From: Cyclobacteriaceae bacterium
Lineage (GTDB): Bacteria; Bacteroidota; Bacteroidia; Cytophagales; Cyclobacteriaceae
DNA: 64,000 bases
Reading direction: 5' to 3'
Assembly: GCA_016787755.1 (NCBI GenBank)
Contig: JAEUUA010000023.1
Coordinates: forward strand, 546,613-610,612
The position numbers and the translations under genes are program-made. Shown here in pieces: positions 25,174 through 32,846 of this stretch (the first letter of the stretch is position 1; the number at the start of each line of letters is the position of its first letter). The notes under the pieces are model-generated. The model saw only the letters and a list, made by a program, of their open reading frames with translations, was not told the origin of the DNA and ran no database searches.

Positions 25174-25569
25174 TTACTCTAAATCTTTAACAGCCGTGCC
25201 CGTAATTTTTATTTTACCGCCAAAAGGCAAGGCTTGCGCCTGATAGATGGTGCGTGCGGGACGACTGCCTTCCGGGAATAAGGCTATGTACAACTGATTA
25301 ATTTCGGGCAAGTCTTTTAAATCATTAAACGCGATGTCAATAAATACGATGTCTTCTTTTTGAAACCCTGCGTTTTTTATTGCTGCAAAAAAATTGGCGA
25401 AGGCAATCTCTGCTTCTTGTAACGCAGTGCCCTCTATATAATGTCCTTCTGCACTTACCGATAATTGCCCACTTACAAAACACAAGTTGTTAACTACTAC
25501 GGCATGACTGATGGGATTACTCCAATTGGGTAAGCCTTCACCGTGGGTGATGTATTTCTTTTTAGGCAT
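25174..25569 (-). CDS. RidA/YjgF family protein, cytoplasmic
   Basis: 131 residues, the usual RidA length, with no signal peptide. Recognisable: NPISHAVVVNNLCFVSGQLSVSAEGHY, ALQEAEIAFANFFAAIKNAGFQKEDIV, the substrate-carboxylate Arg in SRPARTIYQAQALP and the closing strand IKITGTAV. RidA proteins hydrolyse reactive enamines/imines such as 2-aminoacrylate formed by PLP enzymes. The start codon lies two bases after the stop of the membrane-protein gene upstream, so the two are co-transcribed; that partnership gives no clear functional clue. Confidence 0.88.
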   Translation of the reverse strand: MPKKKYITHGEGLPNWSNPISHAVVVNNLCFVSGQLSVSAEGHYIEGTALQEAEIAFANFFAAIKNAGFQKEDIVFIDIAFNDLKDLPEINQLYIALFPEGSRPARTIYQAQALPFGGKIKITGTAVKDLE

Positions 25570-25571
25570 AG

Positions 25572-26021
25572 TTATTTTTTCTGTTCTTTATAGTTTCTAG
25601 TCTCTTCGCTTATAAACAAGACGAAGTTAACTGTTGCAAAGATACCCGTAGTTAAAATTATTAAATCGTTTCTATAGTCAATAGCAAAGTAAAGCCCAAT
25701 TGCCATTAAAAAAGGAATGATGCCTACACCAAAAGTTTCAGCTCCAAAATCCTTTTTCTTTTTCACTTCATTTTCTTTATAGATAACTAAATGAACGGCA
25801 AATAGAATTGCATTAAATCCGGCAAGGCACCATGTAAGATCAGGTTCGTATGATTGCTTGCTTATAATTTGAAACAAGGTGAGATTCTTTAGGCTTTTGA
25901 TCACTTCAAAGTCAAGCCAATCAAACATATAGTTAGAAAGGCAGATCAACGTATAAATTGTTGCAATGAGTAATTCAAAGAATGCAGCAACTATGGAATA
26001 CTGTTCATTGGATAACTTCAT
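25572..26021 (-). CDS. Hypothetical four-TM membrane protein
   Basis: 149 residues with four hydrophobic segments (about 9-30, 64-82, 97-113, 119-136) and a Lys-rich loop (KENEVKKKKDFG) between the second and third. No family recognised. The C-terminus is charged (EETRNYKEQKK). It is the first gene of a two-gene unit with the RidA gene (gap of two bases). Confidence 0.6.
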   Translation of the reverse strand: MKLSNEQYSIVAAFFELLIATIYTLICLSNYMFDWLDFEVIKSLKNLTLFQIISKQSYEPDLTWCLAGFNAILFAVHLVIYKENEVKKKKDFGAETFGVGIIPFLMAIGLYFAIDYRNDLIILTTGIFATVNFVLFISEETRNYKEQKK

Positions 26022-26099
26022 TCACAAAATCAAATAATGGTTTATTAAAAGTTCGTTGCGCATCATCCCCAAGTGGAAAAACTAATTGACATTGAAGTT

Positions 26100-26381
26100 T
26101 TAGGGATTGCTCTTTAGTGGTTTCACAATTAATTCGCCTTTTTCATTTGTTGTTCCTTCAAAGTAAAGCGGTTGTTGTTCAGGCTTTGTTAAAATCTTAC
26201 CCACGATCAAGAGTGACATAACCCAAATAGTAATACCCAACCCTAAACGAGTATATCCTCTTAGGGAACCCCTTTGATCTAAGGTGACCATTTCATCATT
26301 AAACTTTCCTTTGAACCCTTTAACGGCCCAAATGAAAAATGCTCCGCTGGCTGTCAACACTAATTCTGGAAATGAAACCAT
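26100..26381 (-). CDS. Hypothetical small membrane protein
   Basis: 93 residues with two probable TM segments (about 5-21 and 46-63) and a polar C-terminal tail (KPEQQPLYFEGTTNEKGEL). No domain recognised. Independent small genes of this kind are common in the phylum. The 78-base gap to the next gene and the 151 bases upstream (26382-26532) hold nothing I can identify. Confidence 0.5.
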   Translation of the reverse strand: MVSFPELVLTASGAFFIWAVKGFKGKFNDEMVTLDQRGSLRGYTRLGLGITIWVMSLLIVGKILTKPEQQPLYFEGTTNEKGELIVKPLKSNP

Positions 26382-26532
26382 AATATTTAAATGGTGAATT
26401 GCTTAATGTTTGGAAACTTACAGGTTTTTGAAAGCACATCTTACCAACGTGACCAAAAGCATGGCGAAGATAAAACTTAAGCCTTACACGTGACCGCACC
26501 ATTGCAGAAACATTTTATAAGTGACCTTACTT

Positions 26533-27411
26533 TCACTCAAGCCTTATTCTATGATCTTTACTTGGTTCATATTCCTTCCCATTAAAAATTAGAACAGAGG
26601 TCCAGGTCATGTCAGTTTCTGGCACAGAAGATGTTGTAAGCAAAATTTCGCGGCCATGTATTTTATTTGAAATCATTGTCAGTCCATCAATTAGCTCACT
26701 CGATTTACTCCTATACAATGTTCTGTGCATCTTCACAACGGTTTCAATTATTAATGCAGTTGTGTCACACGAAACAGTAGAATAGATTTTTTGATTGTTA
26801 AGTTTGTAATGTGATATCTTCCAAAGACGTCCTGTATTCAATTTAAAATCTTCTATGAGTTCTGCCTTAAGTTTCTCGTCTTCGTAAGGAGAAAAGATAA
26901 TTGTTGTCAAGTCAGCTTTTGTATTTCCAATGCAGAACAAAGGCCTATAAACGCTAGGGTCATCAACTTCAAAAACAGCAATAAACCTGCTTTCGATCAT
27001 GTCATCTACATATTCGATATGACTTAATCTTCCATTTGTAAGCTTCAAATTTTCACTATTAAAAATGTGGATATCCTTGAGTCCTGTCAAATTAAAGTAT
27101 TTCCCAGCTTTTTTTATTTCGATTCTTGTACGCTTCGTTTCTTCGGAAGAAAATACAACTTGGTCGCCCATTTTCGCGATTTCATCATAAAAATCATAAT
27201 TGAAATTGTCAACAAAATAAAGGTCAGTATAGAATAAGCCATTGTCTTCTAATTTTTGAATGTAACCGATGAAGCTCAATGAGTCCCCAGGGTTACCAGT
27301 TATTGAGTCTGATTCAATAGCTGTGATATCTAGTGTAGGATTATTGTCTTTCTTGGGTTTTGAGCATCCAGTAAGCGCAATCAAAATAATCAGTCCGTAT
27401 CGAAGTCTCAT
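26533..27411 (-). CDS. Hypothetical lipoprotein
   Basis: Start taken at ATG 27411, which gives a type II signal peptide (MRLRYGLIILIALTGCSK, lipobox ALTGC, Cys16); an in-frame upstream start at 27450 would bury it. The mature 277 residues are acidic-polar and probably beta-rich, with no recognised domain. It should be anchored in the envelope. Flanks give no clue. The 278 bases upstream (27412-27689) contain no gene; they hold an imperfect self-complementary CACCCTTTAAAGGATG and nothing else clear. Confidence 0.6.
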   Translation of the reverse strand: MRLRYGLIILIALTGCSKPKKDNNPTLDITAIESDSITGNPGDSLSFIGYIQKLEDNGLFYTDLYFVDNFNYDFYDEIAKMGDQVVFSSEETKRTRIEIKKAGKYFNLTGLKDIHIFNSENLKLTNGRLSHIEYVDDMIESRFIAVFEVDDPSVYRPLFCIGNTKADLTTIIFSPYEDEKLKAELIEDFKLNTGRLWKISHYKLNNQKIYSTVSCDTTALIIETVVKMHRTLYRSKSSELIDGLTMISNKIHGREILLTTSSVPETDMTWTSVLIFNGKEYEPSKDHRIRLE

Positions 27412-27689
27412 TTTTTTATTTACAATAGGGTCGCCAATAGATAACAGCATTACAAGTACTTTTACTACATCAATATCCTCGCTTCACCTCTAAAAGTCAA
27501 TTTTGTTGATTTTATTTTAACAAACTGCAGCCTTTGCTTGTGCTTTAAAGAATAAAGAGCCTTGTATAGTATAAAATAGGCAAACAGAAATTAATCCCAG
27601 CAAGGAAGCTTGTCGGTTTTGTAGCACCCTTTAAAGGATGTTTTATTGTTCTTGAGCAACTCTATCTCCTGCAGTGGATTACGAAAAAT

Positions 27690-28664
27690 TTAAATCTTTA
27701 CAACTGCTTTGCCGTACACCTTTCTGTCTACCAAATCTTGCAAGGCTTGTGGTGATTCTTCGAGCGAATAGATCTGATGAATGTGTTGTTTTATTTTTTC
27801 TTCCTTCATCCACGTAAGTAGCTGGGTAAAATTTTGCATACTTTGTTTTGGCTCGCGCTCGGCAAAGCTTCCCCAAAATACACCTACGATGGAAGCACCT
27901 TTCAACAAGGGAAGATTAGCCGGAAAAGAAGGAATGGTGCCCGTAGCAAAACCGACTACTAAATAGCGTCCGCGCCAGGCAATGGAACGAAGTGCTGCTT
28001 CTGCCAACCCTCCCCCAATGGGATCAAAAATAACATCAACTCCCTTATCGTGCGTGATTTTTTTGATGCGCGCCCGAAGGTCTTCGGTAGAATAATTGAT
28101 AACATGGTCAGCGCCTTTCTCTTTGCACACAAACAACTTGTCATCTGTGGAGGCCGCAGCGATCACCGTGGCACCCATTAATTTCCCCAGTTCAACAGCG
28201 GCTAGACCAACTCCGCCAGCTGCACCCAGCACCAACAAGGTTTCGCCTTGTTTTAAATCGGCCCGATCTCTTAATGCATGATACGAAGTACCATACGTAT
28301 ATAACGTACAAGCCGCGTGAATGAAATCTATTGCGGAAGGCACTTTAAAAACACGATTGGATTTAACAACCACATATTCTGCAAAGCCTCCCCAGCCACA
28401 CAGCGCCACCACATGATCGCCCACTTTTACATGAGTAACTTTATCGCCTACGGCCGTGATAATGCCGGAAACTTCTCCCCCGGGAGAGAATGGTAACGAG
28501 GGTTTAAACTGATATTTATTTTGGATGATGAGTACATCCGGGAAGTTAACCCCACACGCCTTTACTTCAATCAAAACCTCATCAGCCGAAGGTGCAGGAG
28601 TGGGCGTATTGGTTAACACTAATGTTTCCGGCAATCCATACTCAGTGCACAAAATGGCCTTCAT
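27690..28664 (-). CDS. NADPH:quinone oxidoreductase-type MDR protein
   Basis: 324 residues. Zinc-independent medium-chain reductase family (QOR-like): N-terminal GroES-like domain with ACGVNFPDVLIIQNKYQFKP, then a Rossmann NADPH site GAAGGVGLAAVELGKLMGA (about 150-168) and VIFDPIGGG. The catalytic-zinc cysteine/histidine set of alcohol dehydrogenases is absent, as expected for quinone reductases. It reduces quinones or activated alkenes with NADPH in the cytoplasm; the natural substrate cannot be told. It follows the receiver-domain gene by 24 bases on the same strand. Confidence 0.88.
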   Translation of the reverse strand: MKAILCTEYGLPETLVLTNTPTPAPSADEVLIEVKACGVNFPDVLIIQNKYQFKPSLPFSPGGEVSGIITAVGDKVTHVKVGDHVVALCGWGGFAEYVVVKSNRVFKVPSAIDFIHAACTLYTYGTSYHALRDRADLKQGETLLVLGAAGGVGLAAVELGKLMGATVIAAASTDDKLFVCKEKGADHVINYSTEDLRARIKKITHDKGVDVIFDPIGGGLAEAALRSIAWRGRYLVVGFATGTIPSFPANLPLLKGASIVGVFWGSFAEREPKQSMQNFTQLLTWMKEEKIKQHIHQIYSLEESPQALQDLVDRKVYGKAVVKI

Positions 28665-28688
28665 GTTAGCCTATATTATGATCGTACC

Positions 28689-29105
28689 TTATTTACCGAA
28701 TAATTTTTTCAACAGCCCTTTCTTTTTGGGCTGATCTGTGAGTGTATCCATTGCAGTGCGTAGATGTATAAGAAAAGCATCATCCTTCAAGATATAATCG
28801 AGAACTTTCTTTTTGGCAACCTGCTTTCGCAGAATTTGCTCATTAACAGCGGTGATGTAAATAACGGGGACGCGTGAGGCTTTCTTCCGTATCTGCTTCA
28901 AATATTCCAAACCCGTATTGTCAGGGTCATTCAAGAATAAATGATCTAAAATGATGAGGTAAGGTTTTGTTTCATCCAGGGCTTTGATGGCATCTTTTCC
29001 AGAAAGAAACACCTGCGTTTCGAATTCGGCCATTTGTTTAAAATGGCCTTTCATAAAATTCAGATAAACGGGATCATCGTCAATAATAAAGACCAGCTTT
29101 TTCAT
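28689..29105 (-). CDS. Stand-alone receiver-domain response regulator
   Basis: Start at ATG 29105, where MKKLVFIIDDDPVYLNFM is the canonical receiver opening; the longer frame from 29168 adds 21 unrelated residues. 138 residues: acidic triad DDD (9-11), phospho-acceptor D54 in LIILDHLFL, a Thr in IYITAVNE and Lys in YILKDDAF. A receiver only, with no output domain, plus a basic Lys-rich tail (QPKKKGLLKKLFGK). Such proteins act by protein-protein contact in phosphorelays or gliding/motility circuits. No kinase gene is adjacent. Confidence 0.82.
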   Translation of the reverse strand: MKKLVFIIDDDPVYLNFMKGHFKQMAEFETQVFLSGKDAIKALDETKPYLIILDHLFLNDPDNTGLEYLKQIRKKASRVPVIYITAVNEQILRKQVAKKKVLDYILKDDAFLIHLRTAMDTLTDQPKKKGLLKKLFGK

Positions 29106-29426
29106 CCAGTAAATATTGCGCTTTTTAAACGTAATCCCGAATGAAAGATTTTTCAAAAAGTCAACCATGTACCTTTTGGTTAAATTAAAGAATAATTTCA
29201 GTGACCTGAGTCTCGTGAATACTCATACTGCACTCGTTTGAGCATTACAAGAAGATATGAATCTCTAGTACTTGAGATAATAGGCCACCAACCTTCCTGG
29301 CCGGGCTTTGGGGGACTACGTTCACAAGAAATTATAATTGAGTATCTAAGGATGAGGAAGGATGCAACTTCGTGTTCTTTGCGTCTTCGCGCCCCTGCCT
29401 GCAAGGCAGGGGCGCGGTTACAAGAT
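29106..29426. other. Gene-free stretch with a GC-rich hairpin
   Basis: About 320 bases between the receiver gene and the zinc-ribbon gene. Open frames here overlap on both strands and show no protein-like composition. It contains the hairpin and repeat annotated at 29361-29417; the rest (29170-29360) shows no structure I can name. Confidence 0.5.
29361..29417 (-). repeat. Dispersed repeat with 13-bp GC-rich hairpin
   Basis: Arms 29388-29400 and 29404-29416 are exact 13-base reverse complements around GCA, all but the centre G/C-rich. The adjoining CTTCGTGTTCTTTGCGTCTT resembles the widely scattered 'CGCAAAG/ACACGAAG' type of intergenic repeat. It lies just downstream of the zinc-ribbon gene but has no T run, so it is not a standard terminator. 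Confidence 0.5.
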
Positions 29427-29582
29427 TCAAAAAATCCATAAAAGAATTAAAAAGATTAGCAATGCCAGTGCGGTCCACTTAAGTATGTTGGAGTATTCTG
29501 CAAACTCATATCCACAAATAGGGCAGGCCTTACATTTTGCATCAACCTCCATGGCGCAGGATGGACACTCTTTCGTTTTCAA
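29427..29582 (-). CDS. 51-residue zinc-ribbon membrane protein
   Basis: A short gene starting at TTG 29582 and ending with TGA at 29427-29429. The product has two CxxC pairs, Cys6-Pro-Ser-Cys9 and Cys20-Pro-Ile-Cys23 (with an extra Cys17), forming a zinc ribbon. A single TM of about 17 residues (33-51, LKWTALALLIFLILLWIF) ends the protein. The layout, N-terminal zinc ribbon and C-terminal tail anchor, is common in small bacterial proteins of unknown role. The start is six bases after the stop of the IF-2-like gene, so it is translated from the same message. The start codon choice is the main uncertainty. Confidence 0.7.
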   Translation of the reverse strand: MKTKECPSCAMEVDAKCKACPICGYEFAEYSNILKWTALALLIFLILLWIF

Positions 29583-29588
29583 CTTTAA

Positions 29589-30341
29589 TTAATTATTCAA
29601 CCACTTTATAAACTTACCCCATAAAGTTTTAGGTGGAGCGGCTATCGTTTTTATTTCCTTTTCATCAGGCTCGTCATACACTCGAATTGCTTTTGTGGGT
29701 TGCTCCGTCTTTATCTTGCTCAGATAATGCATTCTTTTCCGTTCCTTTTCACGCTCCAAGGCTTCCTTTCTTTTCTCAAGCGCCTCACGTTCCTCCCGCT
29801 CGCGTTGCATAGCAATGGGGTTTCTCCATTCCTTTTGATTGGCTTGTCTGTCTGTTCTGAAGTTGCGTTTTGTAGCGGGTCGCGATTTAATTTTTTCTTC
29901 CGAATCTTTAGTTTCTGTTTCTTCAGACGGACTTACTGGTTCTTTCTTTTTTAGTTCGGGCAATTCAATTTTACCCAACACCTTTAAGCCGGATAGTTCT
30001 ACTTTGGGTGCTTTTATTAATTCAACGTCTTGAGGTTCTTCGGGCTTAAGATCCTCTGTTACTACTTCTATTTTTTCTTGAATCTCTTCTGGTTCTGGAG
30101 TGACCATCTCAGGAGTCTTTTCAACTAAAATGATCTCCCGATGGCTATCAGAATCTTCTTTTGTTTGAGCTACAATTTCCTGAAAGCGTTCGGGCGCGAA
30201 ATAAGTTACAATGGCTGTCACATGCTCATCTTTCAAGCGGGCATTAGATCCTTCTTCTAAGTGAATTTGTTTCGTGGAAAGAAAATCTACTAATTGTGAA
30301 GGCCTGAGTGAAAGTTTTCTGGCCAATTGTCCGAGTCGCAT
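29589..30341 (-). CDS. Protein with IF-2 N-terminal-like domain
   Basis: 250 residues. The first 45 (MRLGQLARKLSLRPSQLVDF onward) form a small helical domain like the N-terminal IF2_N module of translation initiation factor IF-2, with the LVDFL and NARLKDEHV positions. A long acidic/Pro-rich linker follows (about 60-150) with a KVLGKIELPELKKK segment also reminiscent of the IF-2 linker of Bacteroidota. Then comes a strongly charged Arg/Glu/Lys helix (about 165-215, probable coiled coil) and a tail. No GTPase domain. It may bind RNA or ribosomes, but its function is unknown. It is co-transcribed with the zinc-ribbon gene. Confidence 0.6.
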   Translation of the reverse strand: MRLGQLARKLSLRPSQLVDFLSTKQIHLEEGSNARLKDEHVTAIVTYFAPERFQEIVAQTKEDSDSHREIILVEKTPEMVTPEPEEIQEKIEVVTEDLKPEEPQDVELIKAPKVELSGLKVLGKIELPELKKKEPVSPSEETETKDSEEKIKSRPATKRNFRTDRQANQKEWRNPIAMQREREEREALEKRKEALEREKERKRMHYLSKIKTEQPTKAIRVYDEPDEKEIKTIAAPPKTLWGKFIKWLNN

Positions 30342-30364
30342 ATCTAAAACTTAAAATTGAACCG

Positions 30365-30372
30365 CAAATATA
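30365..30372 (-). promoter_or_regulatory. Candidate -7 box for the IF-2-like gene
   Basis: TATATTTG on the minus strand, exact TAnnTTTG, 23 bases before the ATG at 30341. Confidence 0.4.
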
Positions 30373-30412
30373 CTGGGTTCTGAATATTCAGGAAACAATT
30401 AGGACTAAGCAA

Positions 30413-30823
30413 TCATTCAGGCTTTTGACGCCACTTTTTCTTCTCGGCATGTTGCTTTTTATTCTTTAGGCGAGTTTGTTTGGCCGCCTTTCCAGGCTTA
30501 GTGGCTTTTCGCGCCTTCTTAATAGCAAACGCTTTTATAAGAAGTTGCTCCAACTTTATTATAACAGCTTCCTTGTTTCCGAGTTGCGAACGCTCGTCTT
30601 GAGAGGTGAGAACCAGCACATTTTCTTTGGTTAACCGGGCGTGAAGTTTGGAGAGGATAACTTCTTTTTGTGCTTCTGTAATTGCTGATTGCGGAACATC
30701 CCACTTTAGCGTGACTTTCGTATTCACCTTGTTTACATTTTGTCCGCCCGGCCCGCTGCTGCGCGAAGTAGTGAATTCCAATTCGTGTAAAATTTCTTCT
30801 ATGCTGGGTCGCGCTAAAGACAT
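30413..30823 (-). CDS. arfB: Alternative ribosome-rescue factor / peptidyl-tRNA hydrolase ArfB
   Basis: Releases nascent chains from ribosomes stalled without a stop codon. 136 residues: a release-factor-like catalytic domain with the GGQ motif in RSSGPGGQNVNKVNTKV (Gly-Gly-Gln about residues 22-24) and a basic C-terminal tail (KKARKATKPGKAAKQTRLKNK and following) that enters the empty mRNA channel. No codon-recognition domain, which separates it from RF1/RF2. Length matches the YaeJ/ArfB family. Confidence 0.9.
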   Translation of the reverse strand: MSLARPSIEEILHELEFTTSRSSGPGGQNVNKVNTKVTLKWDVPQSAITEAQKEVILSKLHARLTKENVLVLTSQDERSQLGNKEAVIIKLEQLLIKAFAIKKARKATKPGKAAKQTRLKNKKQHAEKKKWRQKPE

Positions 30824-30839
30824 ATTGGGTATGGATAGT

Positions 30840-30847
30840 CAAAGATA
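30840..30847 (-). promoter_or_regulatory. Candidate -7 box for arfB
   Basis: TATCTTTG on the minus strand, exact TAnnTTTG, 16 bases before the ATG at 30823. Confidence 0.4.
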
Positions 30848-30931
30848 TTAGAGTTAATCATCATCTTATAAAATAGTCGTTGCGAATGCGTAAAAAATAC
30901 GTGAGATTGACTAACATAAATCAGGCAGAAC

Positions 30932-32164
30932 ATGAAACGATACTACTTCCTGCTAGTGTTGGTACTGCATACAATCCTGGGGTGTGCAAATTCCATTCTT
31001 ATTCCGATGGATGATGCCCAACGAAATCACCTGAAAGCCTACGGACTTGCCTATTATGCACTTAAACAAAACATGGAGGTAGATTGGTTGATGAATTACC
31101 GGGGTGGAAGTTTCCTGATTTCTTATTTATCTGTAGTCCATAGTGAATGCATAATCCGTGGTATCAGTTTCGAGTTAATCTCCAGCACTAAAACAAATGC
31201 TATCCTTATGGAGATTTCAAACCCGGAAGTGAACATGGATGTAATGCGTTTACAGACAGCACCAAAGATTGCGGTCTATTCGCCAAAAAATGAATTGATA
31301 ACAGATGATACCGATGCAGTAATGCGTGTACTCGATTATGCTGAAATTCCGTACACTATTTTATATGATGCAGAAATAGTAAAAGATGAATTAGTTAAAT
31401 ATGATTGGGTGCACCTTCATCATGAAGACTTTACCGGTCAGCACGGTCGTTTCTTGCGAAGGGAATCAGCGGTTATTCAAGCAAAAATTCAGGAAGCTAC
31501 GGCATCGCAGCTTGGCTTTAGTTCAGTAACGGAGATGAAACTTGTAGTAGCCAAAAAAATAAAAGGCTTTTGTGCGGGGGGTGGCTATTTGTTTGCCATG
31601 TGCTCAGGGGCTGAAACGTTTGACATTGCGTTGGCCGCGGAAGGATCCGGAATTTCATTTCAGGATTTTACGATTGATGATGACATGAGCGGGTTCGATT
31701 TTACTAAAAGTCTCGCCTTTGAAAATTTTATATTAGATCCACCAACCAGTCGCAGGTTTTCAGACATCAACACAGGGAGGCCAGATTTTTTTCAATCGGA
31801 GACAGGATATTTTCAATTATTCAATTTTTCAGCAAAGTGGGATCTTGTCCCCACTCTGCTCACACAAAATCACGAATACACCATAAAGGAATTTAGTGGT
31901 CAAACAACTTCTTTCAATGCCAGTTTAGTAAAACCCGAAGTGCTTGTGCTTGCTGAAAATAAAAAGGCCGGTAATGTGCGTTACCTCTATGGTGAATTAG
32001 GACGTGGGCATTGGACGTATTACAGTGGTCATGATCCTGAAGGGTTGTCGGGCTGGCGCAAAGGAAGCACAGATCTCTCGTTACACCCACACTCACCGGG
32101 CTATAGATTGATCTTAAACAACGTACTCTTCCCCTCGGCAAAAAAGAAGAAGCAAAAAACATAA
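30932..32164 (+). CDS. Exported protein of the Bacteroidota family often labelled 'asparagine synthetase B'
   Basis: 410 residues with a signal peptide (possible lipobox ILGC, Cys18) and the family opening ILIPMDDAQRNHLKAYGLAYYAL. It lacks the N-terminal Cys and the SGGxDS PP-loop of a real AsnB, so the usual database name cannot be right. A middle part, KGFCAGGGYLFAMCSGAETFDIALAA (split here by GGGY and MCSG), resembles the Gly-rich nucleophile turn of class I glutamine-amidotransferase-like folds, with Cys in AMCSGAE as candidate nucleophile. The last third includes GRGHWTYYSGHDPEG, also amidotransferase-like. An envelope hydrolase or sugar/peptide-binding role is possible; unknown. Confidence 0.6.
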   Translation: MKRYYFLLVLVLHTILGCANSILIPMDDAQRNHLKAYGLAYYALKQNMEVDWLMNYRGGSFLISYLSVVHSECIIRGISFELISSTKTNAILMEISNPEVNMDVMRLQTAPKIAVYSPKNELITDDTDAVMRVLDYAEIPYTILYDAEIVKDELVKYDWVHLHHEDFTGQHGRFLRRESAVIQAKIQEATASQLGFSSVTEMKLVVAKKIKGFCAGGGYLFAMCSGAETFDIALAAEGSGISFQDFTIDDDMSGFDFTKSLAFENFILDPPTSRRFSDINTGRPDFFQSETGYFQLFNFSAKWDLVPTLLTQNHEYTIKEFSGQTTSFNASLVKPEVLVLAENKKAGNVRYLYGELGRGHWTYYSGHDPEGLSGWRKGSTDLSLHPHSPGYRLILNNVLFPSAKKKKQKT

Positions 32165-32187
32165 CTTGCAGAGGTTAATTTCAAAGC

Positions 32188-32809
32188 ATGAAAAATTTTG
32201 GTTGGATCATCTTTGCATTTTTTGCGATGGGTGTTGGTTTATATCCTATCATCTACTTATTGATTGACGCACGCTTTGGTTTGTTAACTTCTAAGTCTAA
32301 TGAACTATTGCAAAGCACGTTGTGGTATCCGGCATTTTATACGCACATCTTTTTAGGAGGCGTTGCTTTATTAGCAGGGCTGGTCACAATTCAGTACCCG
32401 CTTTCGGAATAAGAATTTATCCTTCCATCGAGTCCTCGGGAAAATTTATGTGACAGTATGTTTAGTGAGTGGATTGGCTGCGCTTTACTTATCGTTTTTC
32501 GCAACGGGAGGGTGGATAGCAAGTTGGGGATTTGGTGGTTTAGCGGTGTCGTGGCTATTCACTACATCAAGAGCATTTCTTTCTATAAGAAACGGAGACA
32601 TTGATAGTCATCAAGCGTGGATGATCAGAAGTTATGCGCTCACCTTTGCTGCCGTTACGTTACGCATCTGGCTTCCCATGGCGCAAATAGCGCACCTTGA
32701 CTTTGTTTCTTCATACAGAGTAATTGCGTGGTTGTGTTGGGTACCCAATCTTTTGATAGCGCAATGGATAATTAGTAGACTGCTATATTCGACTTCATTG
32801 AAGGTTTAA
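32188..32809 (+). pseudogene. DUF2306 membrane protein interrupted by a frameshift
   Basis: Two frames together match the intact paralogue at 33717-34346. Frame one (32188-32412) ends in TIQYPLSE and stop. The other frame carries FRNKNLSFHRVLGKIYV onward, including the family blocks HQAWMIRSYALTFAAVTLR and WLCWVPNLLIAQ, to the stop at 32809. Removing one C from the CCC at 32397-32399 joins them into one protein of about 206 residues, matching the 209 of the paralogue. Either a real inactivating insertion or a sequencing/assembly error. Predicted six to seven TM segments; function of DUF2306 unknown. Confidence 0.75.
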
Positions 32810-32846
32810 TTATAATCTAGTGGATTTGATGAGTGACACTTAATCC

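Noticed and set aside
27627..27650. Self-complementary CACCCTTTAAAGGATG as a terminator
   Set aside because: The arms leave no loop, contain a mismatch and are not followed by a proper T run on either strand.
29198..29441. Overlapping open frames on both strands around 29198-29441
   Set aside because: They cross the dispersed repeat and GC-rich hairpin; the translation is basic and repeat-like and not protein-like.
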